A stretch of 64,000 nt of DNA from Clostridiales bacterium (GTDB lineage Bacteria; Bacillota; Clostridia; Christensenellales; CAG-917), in the NCBI GenBank assembly GCA_022009995.1, contig CP091734.1, positions 620,001 through 684,000 on the forward strand. Reading direction: 5' to 3'. A program made the position numbers and the translations under genes. The notes under the pieces were generated by a model. The model was given only the letters and a program-made list of their open reading frames with translations, searched no databases and had not been told where the DNA came from. Each line of letters starts with the position of its first letter. The first letter of the stretch is position 1. Below are positions 37,729-47,482 of this stretch, piece after piece.

Positions 37729-37898
37729 GAATGTACTCGCAATAGAGCGATATGTCAGGGTGTTATCCGCTTGGATTTTTCAAAGAATCTTCACGGGAAA
37801 CTCCCCTTTTTGTGCCCAAAAACGATAAAACGGCAAAATCTTGCGCCGATTGTAAGGTACAAAATTAAGAACACGCTACACGGCATAACAAAATTTAA

Positions 37899-37948
37899 TG
37901 TCATTGCGAGGAGCGTAGCGACGTGGCAATCTCCCGGAAGGGACACCG
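37899..37948 (+). repeat. solo left end of the GIY-YIG repeat family
   Basis: TGTCATTGCGAGGAGCGTAG...GGGACACCGAG matches 35465-35515 base for base over most of its length and continues into the region corresponding to the nuclease start codon (TAATAAAAACA versus TAATGAAAACA), so it is a deleted version of that unit. Confidence 0.65.
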
Positions 37949-38017
37949 AGTAATAAAAACAAAACGACGATGTCGTTAAGCATAAAGTAATCAACAAAAG
38001 AAAATATTATAAAGGAA

Positions 38018-40422
38018 ATGAGGAAAATGTATCAGGTAATTAAAAGAGACGGTAAAATAACCGATTTTGATCTTAACAAAGTCTCTGTCGCCATTACCAA
38101 AGCGTTTGAGGCGCAGAACAAGCAGTACGTTCCCGCAATCATCGACATGTTGACGCTCCGCGTTACCGCCGATTTCGAAAACAAGATTGAAAACAATCTC
38201 GTCCACGTCGAAGACATCCAGGACAGCGTCGAACACGTCCTTGAACAATCGGGCTACACCGACGTTGCGAAGGCATACATTCTTTACAGAAAACAACGTG
38301 AAAAGATCCGTAATATGAAGTCGACGATACTTGACTATAAGGAAGTCGTCAACAATTACGTCCATCTTGAAGACTGGCGTGTGAAAGAAAACTCCACGGT
38401 CACTTATTCCGTCGGCGGACTTATTCTCAGCAACAGCGGCGCAATCACTGCAAACTACTGGCTTTCGGAAGTTTACGACGAAGAAATCGCACGCGCTCAC
38501 AAACGCCGATATTCACATCCACGATTTGTCGATGCTCACCGGTTACTGCGCCGGTTGGTCGCTGAAACAACTTATTCAGGAAGGTCTTGGCGGAATCCGC
38601 GGCAAAATCACGTCAAGCCCCGCGGCGCATCTTTCCACGCTTTGCAACCAGATGGTAAACTTTTTGGGCATCATGCAAAACGAATGGGCGGGCGCACAGG
38701 CTTTTTCCTCATTCGACACGTATCTTGCGCCGTTTGTCAAAGTCGATAACCTTTCTTATAAAGAAGTAAAGCAGTGCATACAATCCTTCATTTACGGCGT
38801 CAACACGCCCAGCCGTTGGGGTACGCAAGCTCCGTTCACCAACATCACGCTTGACTGGACGGTTCCTAACGATCTGGCGGAACTCAACGCAATCGTCGGC
38901 GGCAAAGAGTGCGACTTCAAATACAAGGATTGCAAAAAAGAAATGGATATGGTCAATAAGGCCTTTATCGAAATCATGATCGAGGGCGACGCCAACGGCC
39001 GCGGTTTCCAATATCCTATCCCCACGTATTCCATCACCCGCGACTTCGACTGGTCGGAAACCGAAAACAACAAACTCCTGTTTGAAATGACCTCGAAATA
39101 CGGCACTCCGTACTTCTCGAACTATATCAACAGCGATATGGAGCCTTCGGACGTCAGAAGTATGTGTTGCAGACTTCGCCTGGACCTTCGCGAACTTCGC
39201 AAGAAATCGGGCGGATTCTTCGGCAGCGGCGAAAGCACGGGCTCTATCGGCGTCGTGACCATCAACCTTCCCAGAATCGCGTATCTCGCAACCGATAAGG
39301 CGGACTTCTATCGCCGCCTTGACAAGATGATGGACATCTCCGCGCGCAGTCTGAAAGTCAAACGTGACGTCATCACCAAACTCCTGGAAGAAGGGCTTTA
39401 TCCTTACACCAAACGTTATCTCGGCACGTTCAGCAACCACTTCTCGACAATCGGTCTTGTCGGCATGAACGAGGCAGGGCTCAACGCAAAATGGCTCAGA
39501 AAAGACCTGACGAACGTCGAAACGCAGGAATTCGCAAAAGAAGTCCTCAACCATATGCGCGAAAGACTTTCCGATTATCAGGAACAGTACGGCGATTTGT
39601 ACAACCTCGAAGCAACCCCGGCGGAATCCACTTCCTATCGTCTTGCAAACACGATAAGGCGCAATTCCCCGACATCATCACCGCTTCCGAAAACGACAAT
39701 ATCCCGTATTACACCAACAGCTCGCATCTTCCCGTCGGATACACCGCGGATATCTTCTCGGCACTCGACGTGCAGGACGAACTCCAAACGCTGTATACTT
39801 CGGGCACGGTATTCCACGCGTTCCTCGGCGAAAAACTTCCCGACTGGAAATCCACGGCAAAACTTGTCAGAACCATCGCGGAAAACTACAAACTGCCGTA
39901 TTACACCATCTCGCCGACGTACAGCATTTGCAAAGAGCACGGCTATATCTCGGGCGAACACTTCAAGTGCCCCAAATGCGGACAACCCGCCGAAGTTTAC
40001 AGCCGTATCACCGGCTACTATCGTCCCGTACAGAACTGGAACGACGGCAAGCTGCAAGAGTTCTCGCAAAGGAAAACTTACGACATCGCAAACTCTTCGT
40101 ATCACGGCGTGAACCAGCATATCGTCAGCGATACCTGCTGCGGCGAACAGGACGTGAGAGTGCAGGCCGATCCCAACTTCAAAAAGAACGACGGCGAAAT
40201 CCTGCTGTTCACAACGAAACCTGCCCCAACTGCAAAATGGCAAAAATGATGCTCGATAAAGCAGGTATCAAATACACCGTCATCGACGCGGAAGATCAGA
40301 AAGACCTTACCCAAAAATACGGCGTCAAAAAAGCCCCCACTATGCTCGTCGCGAACGGACAGGGCTACGACCGCTACGAAAACGCGAGCTTCATTAAAAA
40401 ATTCGTTGAAAACGCAAAATAA
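38018..40422 (+). CDS. nrdD: anaerobic ribonucleoside-triphosphate reductase fused to a glutaredoxin-like domain (three slips)
   Basis: About 800 residues against ~700 for usual NrdD. N-terminal ATP cone (KRDGKITDFDLNKVSVAI), catalytic barrel with cysteines in STLCNQMVN and SMCCRLRLDL, FGSGESTGSIGVV, C-terminal zinc and glycyl-radical region (CPKCG, RITGYYRPVQNW). After DGEILLFTT a CPNCKMAKMML domain of ~70 residues (CxxC, later KAPTMLVANG) follows: a glutaredoxin/thioredoxin-like domain. Slips near 38503 (extra A), 39651 and 40222 (missing A) are repaired by one base each. A thioredoxin-reductase-like gene starts 3 bases after, so the fused domain is likely its substrate and the electron donor for nucleotide reduction. 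Confidence 0.9.
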
Positions 40423-40425
40423 TTT

Positions 40426-41332
40426 ATGATTTACGATGTAATTATCATAGGCGCGGGGACGGCAGGCATGACTGCCGCCCTCAACGCTTTAAGAAACGGC
40501 AAAACAGTCCTTGTGCTGGAAAAAGAAACCGTCGGCGGTCAGATTTCGCTTTCGCCGCGCGTCGAAAACTTCCCCACGATTACCGCAATCTCTGGGGCGG
40601 AACTCTCCGACAGACTGTTTGAACAGATTATGCACCACGGCGCGGATTTCGAGCTGGAAAAGGTCACCGGGCTTAAAAAGGACGGCGACGTCTTCACCGT
40701 TCTCACCGACTACGGCGCGCACGAAGGAAAATCCGTCATCATCGCAACCGGCGCAAGCGCAAGACATATCGGCGTCCCCGGCGAAGACGAACTTATCGGT
40801 CACGGCGTGTCTTATTGCGCGCTGTGCGACGGAGCGTTTTACAAGGACGAAGAAGTCGCGCTCATCGGCGACGCCAATACCGCTTTGCAATACGCGCTGT
40901 TTGACGAATTATTGCAAAAAAGTCCACGTTTGCACGCTTTTCGACAGATTCTTTGCGGACAAAGCCCACGTCGACAACCTTATGACAAAAGATAACGTCG
41001 CGATTTATCACAACCTTTCGCTGAAAGAGTTTTTAAGTGACGGCGGCGAACTTTCGGGGCTTGTTTTTGAAAATACCGTCGACAAATCGGAATTCCGCCT
41101 GCCCGTAAAAGCCGTGTTTATCGCGATAGGGCAAATCCCCGACAACTCCGCTTTCAAAGACTTCGTCGACATCGACAAAAACGGATATATCGTCGCGGGC
41201 GAAGACGGCACGACCAGAACCGACGGATTGTTCGTCGCGGGCGACTGCCGTACCAAACGTATCCGCCAACTCGCAACGGCGGCGGCGGACGGCGCGATTG
41301 CCGCAACCAACGCGTCCATTTATCTGAAATAA
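40426..41332 (+). CDS. thioredoxin reductase-like FAD/NAD(P) oxidoreductase (one slip near 40918)
   Basis: About 302 residues after repair. FAD motif GAGTAGMTAA, redox CALC disulfide (YCALCDGAF), NAD(P) motif GDANTALQYAL and C-terminal GDCRTKRIRQLATAAADG are all in the thioredoxin-reductase order. One A too many near 40918 ends the frame early; the other frame continues VHVCTLFDRFFADKAHVD. It follows nrdD-glutaredoxin by 3 bases, so it probably reduces the fused CxxC domain with NAD(P)H. The GDAN and GDCR variants of the usual motifs are worth noting for cofactor choice. Confidence 0.88.
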
Positions 41333-41364
41333 GAAAACGCAAGGGCTTTTCGCCCGTCGATTCC

Positions 41365-41393
41365 TTGACAAACAAGTTGCAAAACGATAAAAT
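41365..41393 (+). promoter_or_regulatory. promoter of a degraded tRNA-like sequence
   Basis: Perfect TTGACA (41365-41370) and TAAAAT (41388-41393), 17-base spacer. It precedes the tRNA-like relic by about 20 bases. Confidence 0.55.
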
Positions 41394-41413
41394 CTTTTTT
41401 GCAACTTATAAAC

Positions 41414-41465
41414 GCTTCCGTAGTTAAATGGATATAATAAACCCCTCCTAAGGGAGTGCTTAACT
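41414..41465 (+). pseudogene. relic of a tRNA-Arg(CCU)-like gene
   Basis: GCTTCCG, TA, a D-arm-like GTTA-AATGGATA-TAAT and an anticodon region CCC-CTCCTAA-GGG, identical in loop to the intact tRNA-Arg at 41624, but the T-arm is missing and the lower anticodon stem does not pair. A small hairpin (AAAGCAC/GTGCTTT) follows at ~41475. It may be a disrupted duplicate left by an earlier integration; alternatively a coincidence. Confidence 0.45.
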
Positions 41466-41585
41466 CGGTAAAAAGCACAATATATAGTGCTTTCGCGTAA
41501 CAAATACAACTAAATATTGTGGTTTTACCATTAACATGTAATACTTGGTATTGTTTTAGGTATTGTTTCGGTATTGTAAAATCTT

Positions 41586-41614
41586 TTGCAATAACTTTCA
41601 AATCGTGCTAAAAT
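41586..41614 (+). promoter_or_regulatory. promoter of the tRNA-Arg gene
   Basis: TTGCAA (41586-41591) and TAAAAT (41609-41614), 17-base spacer, ~10 bases upstream of the tRNA. Confidence 0.65.
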
Positions 41615-41623
41615 ATCAAATAT

Positions 41624-41700
41624 CTGCCTGTACCTCAGTAGGATAGAGGGTCCGCCTCCTAAGCGGAACGCCGTTGGTTCGACTCCAATCAGGCAGGCCA
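41624..41700 (+). tRNA. tRNA-Arg (anticodon CCU)
   Basis: Acceptor CTGCCTG/CAGGCAG pairs perfectly; D-arm CCTC/GAGG; anticodon stem TCCGC/GCGGA with loop CTCCTAA (anticodon CCT); T-arm GTTGG-TTCGACT-CCAAT. The encoded CCA is at 41698-41700. An integrase-bearing element starts right after its 3' end, so its 3' part is probably the attachment site. Confidence 0.92.
41680..41700 (+). other. probable attachment site (attL) at the tRNA 3' end
   Basis: The T-arm and acceptor 3' half of tRNA-Arg border integrase, excisionase-like genes and AT-rich foreign DNA on the right. Elements of this kind recreate the tRNA end, so a second copy of this sequence should lie at the far end, outside the window. 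Inference from position. Confidence 0.5.
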
Positions 41701-41701
41701 T

Positions 41702-41741
41702 TTTTTCAGTCACTTCTTGCGTGGAGTGACTGATTTTTTTA
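41702..41741 (+). terminator. terminator after tRNA-Arg
   Basis: TCAGTCACT / AGTGACTGA around TCTTGCGTGG with T-runs on both sides. The stem also contains the end of the minus-strand gene stopping at 41710. Confidence 0.75.
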
Positions 41742-42180
41742 TGCCTATACGAGCCATATATGCCTTCCATAATTTGCTTTCGCGACGGTTTATTTTCTTG
41801 AGGTGTGGAAAAAGTTGGTCGTAGTTCACAATCCACTTATTGCCGAACTTATACTTAAATACCGTCGTGTCCGTTTTCAAAAAATCACGTATTTCATCGG
41901 CGTGTATAAAACGGTCGCCTGTCTTTCGGTGTTTGTTCCACTCTCTCGCACAATCTTTAATGTTCCTTAACTTAGGTATCTTGTATTCGTGTTCTTGTAG
42001 ATTATACGGGTTCACTTTCTCAAAGAAATCTTTTGAGTCAATCAGGATTATGTTTTGTGTAAGCGTATGCTTAATCCCGTTTTCGAGAGCGATTCTGCGA
42101 ACGTTATTACGCCTTATGATTGTGCCTTCGTCTTCTTGCTTAAACATTCTATGAATGTCACCTGACGTCATATATTTCAT
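41710..42180 (-). CDS. excisionase/helix-turn-helix-like protein of the integrated element
   Basis: 156 residues starting MKYMTSGDIHRMFKQ, an N-terminal SGDI.R.. helix like MerR/excisionase DNA-binding proteins; the middle (ADEIRDFLKTDTTVFKYKFG) looks like a second such module, and the C-terminus is basic. The exact family is not recognised. It is the first gene of the element beside the attachment site, and lies directly after the small excisionase-like gene at 42182. Confidence 0.55.
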   Translation of the reverse strand: MKYMTSGDIHRMFKQEDEGTIIRRNNVRRIALENGIKHTLTQNIILIDSKDFFEKVNPYNLQEHEYKIPKLRNIKDCAREWNKHRKTGDRFIHADEIRDFLKTDTTVFKYKFGNKWIVNYDQLFPHLKKINRRESKLWKAYMARIGIKKSVTPRKK

Positions 42181-42181
42181 T

Positions 42182-42379
42182 TTACTTCTCCTTTTTGCCG
42201 TTTACAAATAACAGCAATTCGTCCATATTGACAACCCAAGCGTTGCCGTATTTGAGCGGCGTTATTACGCCTTGTTTCATTAGTTCAATCAACATACTGC
42301 GAGTAAGACAAGTGTCGGGATCGACTTGTTTTACTTCGTTCAATACGTCTGCTATTCTTCTTAATCGTGGTAAATACAT
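42182..42379 (-). CDS. small excisionase-like DNA-binding protein
   Basis: 65 residues. Mixed helix-turn-helix 'DPDTCLTRSMLIELMKQGVITPLKYGNAWVVNMDELL' with the winged end 'G.AWVVNMDELL' typical of excisionase/helix-turn-helix_17 proteins. It lies between integrase and the attachment site, where recombination directionality factors often are. Ribosome site AAGGAG. Confidence 0.6.
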   Translation of the reverse strand: MYLPRLRRIADVLNEVKQVDPDTCLTRSMLIELMKQGVITPLKYGNAWVVNMDELLLFVNGKKEK

Positions 42380-42414
42380 TATCGTTTTCTCCTTATAAAA
42401 TCTAAGCGAGTCGC

Positions 42415-43850
42415 TTAGTCGTTAAACAAATTGCTCAACGCATCGGTGACTCGCTCTTGTGTGTCTGGAATAAAGTGACTGTAAACTTCAAGAGTTATAG
42501 TCGAATCGCTATGTCCGAGATATTTGCTGACTGTCTGAATAGGCACATTTTGAGACAAAAGAATACTGCAATATGTATGCCTCAATCCGTGTGGCGAAAC
42601 CTTTTTAAGACCGTGCTTTGCCTCAAATTTAGCAAGCCATTGTGCTGTGCTGGATACCCCTTCAGGCTCTCTCAATATATTGACGGAGAAGTAGTATTCG
42701 TCTAATTTATTGTCAAATTCATCGTCGGCAATTCTGAACCAATCCATATACTTTTTAAGGTCGTCCATCAGTTCAGCCGGAAGCGGTATATCGCGTTTCG
42801 ACGTTCTTGATTTCGGATCTTTTTCGTAGATGCCAAATCCCTCGGTCGCAAGTCTGTTACGTCTGATGTGGACAATTCTCTTGTCAAAATCAAAGTCAGC
42901 CCATCTTAAACCGTGCAATTCGGCTGTTCGCACGCCCGTTAATACCACAAATTTCAACGTAACGCGTCGATATATCAAATCGTCGGGTAATTCGTCAAGA
43001 AGTTTGATGAATTGTCTTACTTCTGCGAGCGAAAACACTTCCTTTTCTTCGACTGGCTTTATCGAAATATTGCCGTTTTTGCCGACGCACCGACTTTTGT
43101 CTTGCATACGGGATTTTTTGCAATCCATTCATACCTGACAGCCTCATTAAAAAGGGTTCGGAGTATTCTTCGATGTCCTTTTATCGTTTCGGGCGAACAT
43201 TCCTTTATCTTGAAGATTGGCTCAAAATAGTCGTCAAATTTCAAGTGGCAATATTCACAGATGTTCTTTGCCGTCTGAACTCTGATTGCCCCGTCGAGAT
43301 GTTTCAGTCTATATAAACTGTTCGTGTTTATAACGTTATCCCTTATCATTTGCCTTCCGTTTATTGTATCAGGCAATGGCTTTTTCAGTTTTGCCAAGCC
43401 GGACGGGATTTCTTCGCCCGAACAAAATGAATTAAGGAACAACTGAACGTGTCGAACAGTAATTTCCGAGATTGGTTTATCGGCAAGATGATGTTCGACC
43501 AAAAAACTCGTAAATAGTTTTTCGGTAACGCATATCCTGCCATAGTAATTTCTTGATAGATTTTGCAGCACGGACGTTTTCCATTCTTTTACAAGCTGCG
43601 TAAAGGTCAGAACTCCGTCTGTTGAGGTTTTTTCGATTTCCGATGTCTTTCCCGTCAGTTTTATGCTTTCCTCGAATTCAATTTCTGCTTTTGCTACATA
43701 CTTTTTGAATTTTGCTTCGGAAAGATTGTCTGTGTTATGAACGGTTTTGACATACAACTTCGATTTCCCCGTCATAGGATCTAACCCATACGCTTGAATT
43801 TTCGCTTGTAAAACGCCGCGTTTGTTTGTTGTAATTTTTGAGTATGCCAT
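42415..43850 (-). CDS. int: tyrosine recombinase/integrase (one slip near 43080)
   Basis: About 478 residues from ATG 43850 (GGAGG before it). N-terminal arm-binding and SAM-like core-binding domains (residues ~1-260), then the catalytic domain with arginine in TGVRTAEL, HGLRHTYCSIL (H-x-x-R) and LGHSDSTITLEVYSH (H, then tyrosine). The slip near 43080 breaks the link (NPVCKTKVG / KNGNISIKPVEEKEVF). It should integrate and excise the element at tRNA-Arg. It is longer than phage integrases (~350-400) and fits ICE-type enzymes. Confidence 0.9.
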
Positions 43851-43851
43851 T

Positions 43852-44046
43852 TTATACCTCCGTATTGTCTGTTTTGATTGCGATATAATCCAAGAGGCTT
43901 TGCATATCAACAAGAACCTTGTTGCCGGCAGTCAGACACTTAATTTTGCCTTGTTTACACCAAGTTCGGATGGTGTGAACTGTGATGGCAGTTTCTGCGT
44001 CTTCGGCTTTGATTATATCGAATGCTTTTTTGATGCTTCTTAACAT
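43852..44046 (-). CDS. excisionase-type helix-turn-helix protein
   Basis: 64 residues, MLRSIKKAFDIIKAEDAETAIT...IRTWCKQGKIKCLTAGNKVLVDMQSLLDY, a typical excisionase-like helix-turn-helix (HTH_17) ending. It is 2 bases upstream of integrase, so the pair is co-expressed; it may steer the recombination direction. An AGGAGG site precedes its start. Confidence 0.75.
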   Translation of the reverse strand: MLRSIKKAFDIIKAEDAETAITVHTIRTWCKQGKIKCLTAGNKVLVDMQSLLDYIAIKTDNTEV

Positions 44047-44601
44047 TTGCCTTGAACCTCCTTTTGTTGAATTGAAGTCTATCGGACGATGATTTCCATA
44101 TCGCTCGCTAACTTCTGAATCAACGTTAGCACACTTCGAGAAAAAAGTGTGAATGGTTGAAAGTCTACTTTCAAGGCATTTTTTCCACTTTCAATGGATA
44201 AACACCCCTCGGGCGAGATGCCGACAATGGCATCCGAAGGGTTGAACAATGGTTCGTGCAGAATCACCACCTTGCATTTTTCATTTTGTCTTTCGACAGG
44301 GGGCGAGAATAATCGAATGCAGCGACTTGTCAAGGAAAAAGCGGAGCGACGAGCAAAAAATAGCATAGTGATAGTTTTTATTTTTTCTTCAAAATATGCC
44401 ATACGGTTGTCATCAATTGTATGTTAAGATGTTTTTACCTTTGAAATCGGATTATTTTTTGTGAGCCTTGACCAGTCGATGCAGGCGATTAGGCTATACC
44501 CCCGAAAGACAAAAGGAATTTGCGGATAATGTTACAATTAAACACCCAAATTTGAAGTTTTTATCATTCTTAAAAATTTTTCGTTTTATCACTTTATCCC
44601 C

Positions 44602-44630
44602 TTGACTTTTAAGTTATGTTTGGATATAAT
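44602..44630 (+). promoter_or_regulatory. promoter of the SOS-type cassette
   Basis: TTGACT (44602-44607) and TATAAT (44625-44630), 17-base spacer. Confidence 0.7.
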
Positions 44631-44647
44631 AAAAATACCTAAATGAG

Positions 44648-44662
44648 AAACGAAACTCGTTT
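44648..44662 (+). promoter_or_regulatory. candidate LexA-like operator
   Basis: AAACGA-AAC-TCGTTT is a perfect palindrome 18 bases after the -10 box. It does not match the Gram-positive CGAAC...GTTCG consensus exactly but fits an operator of a divergent LexA. Confidence 0.45.
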
Positions 44663-44680
44663 AGACAAAAGGAGACACCA

Positions 44681-45287
44681 ATGAGAAGCAAAAACGAACA
44701 AACTCTCAATAACATATTGAAGTTGATAAACGATTGCTACTTTGAAAGTGGCACATATCCGACTTTTCAACAAATCGCGGCCGAAGTCGGCTTGTCCGTT
44801 CCTCAAACATATAGATATGTGGACGAGCTTATAAAGCGTGGCGACCTTGAAAAGAACGGAAGATATGGCGACTTGCAAACAAAGGAAATCGTAAATTCTC
44901 TTTGCAGTCATAATCGGTTGCCTATCGTCGGTGAAGTCGCCTGCGGAACCCCTATTCTTGCGGAAGAAAATATAGAATGTTTCGTTACGTTTTCTCGTGA
45001 ACTCTTGGGTAGCGGAAAATTCTTTATTCTTCGTGCGAAAGGCGAAAGTATGATAAATGCAGGTATCGAGGACGGCGATTTAGTTATTGTTCGTCAACAG
45101 GACACGGCGGAAGAAGGTCAAATTGTCGTTGCTCTTATTGAAAATGAGGCAACTTTGAAACGTTATTATATTGATAGAAGGCGTCACAAAGTTCGCTTAC
45201 ACCGAAAACGACGAAATGAAAGATATGTATTTTGATGAAGTAGCCATTCAAGGCATTGCGGTGAAAATACTTAAGGACGCAAAATAG
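44681..45287 (+). CDS. LexA-like repressor/peptidase (one slip near 45200)
   Basis: About 200 residues after repair. N-terminal winged helix (TYPTFQQIAAEVGLSVPQTYRYVDEL), cleavage site in GEVACGTPI, catalytic serine in AKGESMINAGIEDGD and lysine in ENEATLKRYY. These proteins self-cleave when activated by RecA on ssDNA. The slip near 45200 is corrected by a frame ending YFDEVAIQGIAVKILKDAK at 45287, 4 bases before the Y-family polymerase. It probably represses this cassette (own promoter and palindrome). Confidence 0.88.
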
Positions 45288-45291
45288 GAGT

Positions 45292-46560
45292 ATGGAAAAA
45301 CAACGGACTTATGTTTGTATAGATATGAAATCGTTCTACGCATCGGTTGAGTGTGCCGAACGTCATCTGAGTCCGTTTGAAACAAATCTCGTTGTTGCAG
45401 ACGAATCTCGTGGAAAAGGTGCGATTACCCTTGCAATATCCCCAAAGATGAAAGCATTGGGCGTAAAAAATCGTTGTCGTTTATTTGAAATCCCACAAAA
45501 TATGGACTACATAATCGCGATGCCGCGAATGAGTTTATACATAAAATATTGTGCCGATATTTTTGAGATTTACCTCGACTATTTCTCACAAGACGACATC
45601 CATCAATACTCTATTGACGAGGCATTCATTGACGTTACTGACTATTTGCCGATTTATCATCTTTCAGCAAAAGATCTTGCGAAGAAACTAATCAATGAAA
45701 TAGCCGTCAGAACTCATATTCCGGCAACTTGCGGAATAGGCTCAAATCTTTATCTCGCGAAAATCGCACTCGATATTACGGCAAAGCATTGCAAAGACCA
45801 TATCGGAGAATTAACAGAAGAAACATTCAAAGAAACGCTATGGCATCATAGACCGATAACCGATTTTTGGAATATTGCAAACGGCATTGCGACAAGGCTT
45901 GCAAGATACGGCATTTATGATATGAAAGGCATTGCCGACGCGCCAGAAGATTTAATGTATCGGCTCTTTGGTAAGAACGCAAATTATAATAGATCACGCA
46001 AACGGTAAAGAATCTTGCACGATAACGGACATTAAGAGTTATAAAAGTAAATCTAAATCTATTTCTAACTCTCAAATTCTTTTCAGTGACTATGATTACG
46101 ATAAAGCCCTGCTCGTCTTGCAGGAAATGGCGTTGAACGGATGCCAAAGATTACTTCGTGAACATTTAATTGCAAGCCACGTCGGTATAATGGTCGGATA
46201 TTCAAAAGATGTTATACCTGCTACCGGCGGGACAATTAAAATGGCGAATGCAACTAACCTATATTCACACATCAAGGAATATGTAAACAGGCTTTATGAA
46301 GAAAATACTGTCAACGTATACCTGATAAGGCGTTTAGGAATAAGTTTCAGTGGACTTGCCGACGAGTCTGCCGAAGGATATGACCTTTTTACAGACTTTG
46401 AAGCAATAGAGAGAGAACGCAGGCTTGAAATACCGTTCTTGCCATAAAAGACAAGTTTGGTAAAAATGCAATGTTACGTGGTTTCGATTTAGCGGACGGC
46501 GCAACACAAATTACGAGAAATAAACTAATCGGAGGACATAATGGCGGCGAAGAAATTTGA
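45292..46560 (+). CDS. Y-family DNA polymerase, DinB/UmuC type (slips near 45985 and 46430)
   Basis: About 422 residues after repair. N-terminal palm with CIDMKSFYASVEC, the catalytic acids in YSIDEAFIDVTDY, and the central TCGIGSNLYLAKIALD are family signatures; the little finger has DHANGKES and ends in ADGATQITRNKLIGGH. It bypasses lesions with low fidelity. Two single-base slips divide it. It is tied to LexA-like and YolD-like neighbours, its SOS-controlled pattern known from Bacillus mobile elements (UvrX/YqjW). It overlaps yolD start by 20 bases. Confidence 0.88.
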
Positions 46561-46876
46561 TGACGTTAATAGAGCGGCACAGTTTCTTCCATTCGATGCT
46601 TTGAAAGGTCTGTCGGAAGAAATTCAAAGCCGTATAGAAAAGCGTTCTCGCATTGAACGCAAAGAACTTTCCGAAGAACGACAAGAAGAGATTTCTTCCG
46701 TTCTATGTAAAATTAACAAAGGAACGACCGTCAAAGTTGAATTTTATTCGTGCGGTCATTACTATGAAGAAGAAGGCCTTGTCCTGTGCATCAATTTCCC
46801 TTATCATTATTTGATAATAGGACAAGAGAAAATCTTCTTTGACGATATTTACGAAATCTGCATAGTGGCAAAGTAA
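46541..46876 (+). CDS. YolD-like protein
   Basis: 111 residues. YolD domain: FDDVNRAAQFLPFDALKGLSE at the N-terminus and the barrel-like C-terminal half (GTTVKVEFYSCGHY). YolD-family proteins accompany UvrX/YqjW polymerases in Firmicutes and may modulate them. It starts inside the polymerase gene, so they are translationally coupled. Confidence 0.85.
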   Translation: MAAKKFDDVNRAAQFLPFDALKGLSEEIQSRIEKRSRIERKELSEERQEEISSVLCKINKGTTVKVEFYSCGHYYEEEGLVLCINFPYHYLIIGQEKIFFDDIYEICIVAK

Positions 46877-47013
46877 GAGAGCCCCGTCTTATCCGTTACT
46901 ATTCATATTTAGGCACAAAAGATAATCTTCCTGCGATATGGGATTACCCAACCCTATCAATGCAGTGGGTTAAATACAACTCTTTGTGTGTCATGGGGAA
47001 AGGAGGTTGAATT

Positions 47014-47184
47014 TTGGAGACGAGTTCTAACCCTGTTCCTTTCGTATGTCCTTGTTGTCATAAAAAGACTACGGGCTATCAACGAAAAGACGGCGCAATC
47101 CTTGTTGTTTGTCATCGCTGTAAAGCGAAGATATTCAGTAAACAGCATAACAAAGAAATCCTGATTAAAATCAAGATGGACTAA
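47014..47184 (+). CDS. small zinc-ribbon protein
   Basis: 56 residues from TTG 47014; AAAGGAGGTTGA ribosome site. VCPCCHKKT and VCHRCKAKI make a CxxC...CxxC zinc knuckle. Similar small ribbons occur in conjugative elements and phages (Com or KTR types), but I cannot place it exactly. Upstream region 46877-47013 has no gene; a TTG start makes it easily missed. Confidence 0.6.
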   Translation: METSSNPVPFVCPCCHKKTTGYQRKDGAILVVCHRCKAKIFSKQHNKEILIKIKMD

Positions 47185-47297
47185 CTTAATATTGTAGCAT
47201 GCATAAAGCAAATCCCGGTCGTTCTGGAATAGCGAAAGTAGGTAAATCCGGCTTAAATACTTTATGTGTAAGTGTTCGTAACTTACCTATCAGGTAA

Positions 47298-47313
47298 AAT
47301 ACAAGGCTTAAAA
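47298..47313 (+). repeat. 16-base direct repeat, left copy
   Basis: AATACAAGGCTTAAAA is repeated at 57066-57081, just after the Rep gene. The pair brackets the inovirus-like block. Confidence 0.4.
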
Positions 47314-47385
47314 GTGTCTTGGCGAACAGCGAATCTCATTTTTTAGAGGTTCCTGTTTGTCAAGGCACTTTTTTTATTCCGAAAA
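47310..47385 (+). terminator. terminator before the regulator of the inovirus-like block
   Basis: AGTGTCTTGGCGAACAG pairs imperfectly with CTGTTTGTCAAGGCACT, then TTTTTTT. Confidence 0.65.
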
Positions 47386-47482
47386 ATCAAAAGAAAAAAA
47401 GCAAAAACTTTTTTAATTGGGACAAAAGGTGTCCCAGTTGACTGCGAAAATAAGGCCATCGAAGGCAAAGGAGGTGAGAAAT

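Larger units (their letters stand above)
37637..38017 (+). other. intergenic leader of nrdD with promoter and repeat
   Basis: This 381-base stretch has no gene. It holds a good promoter (TTGACA 37700-37705, TATTAT 37723-37728, 17-base spacer), then an untranslated leader of about 280 bases containing a solo left end of the GIY-YIG repeat family at 37899-37948. No clear NrdR box is seen. Confidence 0.6.
44047..44680. other. AT-rich gene-poor stretch with the SOS-cassette promoter
   Basis: 634 bases separating the divergent integrase and LexA-like genes. Two overlapping ORFs of 77 and 107 codons here lack ribosome sites, so I do not call them. The right end contains the promoter at 44602-44630 and the palindrome at 44648-44662. 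Nothing else is recognised. Confidence 0.5.

Noticed and set aside
38018..40422. Programmed frameshifting as an explanation for the nrdD interruptions
   Set aside because: There are three slips of both signs in one gene and similar ones in many other genes; no slippery site plus pseudoknot is evident.
44079..44427. Overlapping 77- and 107-codon frames on opposite strands between integrase and the LexA-like gene
   Set aside because: Neither has a ribosome site or recognisable protein pattern; reported as a gene-free stretch.
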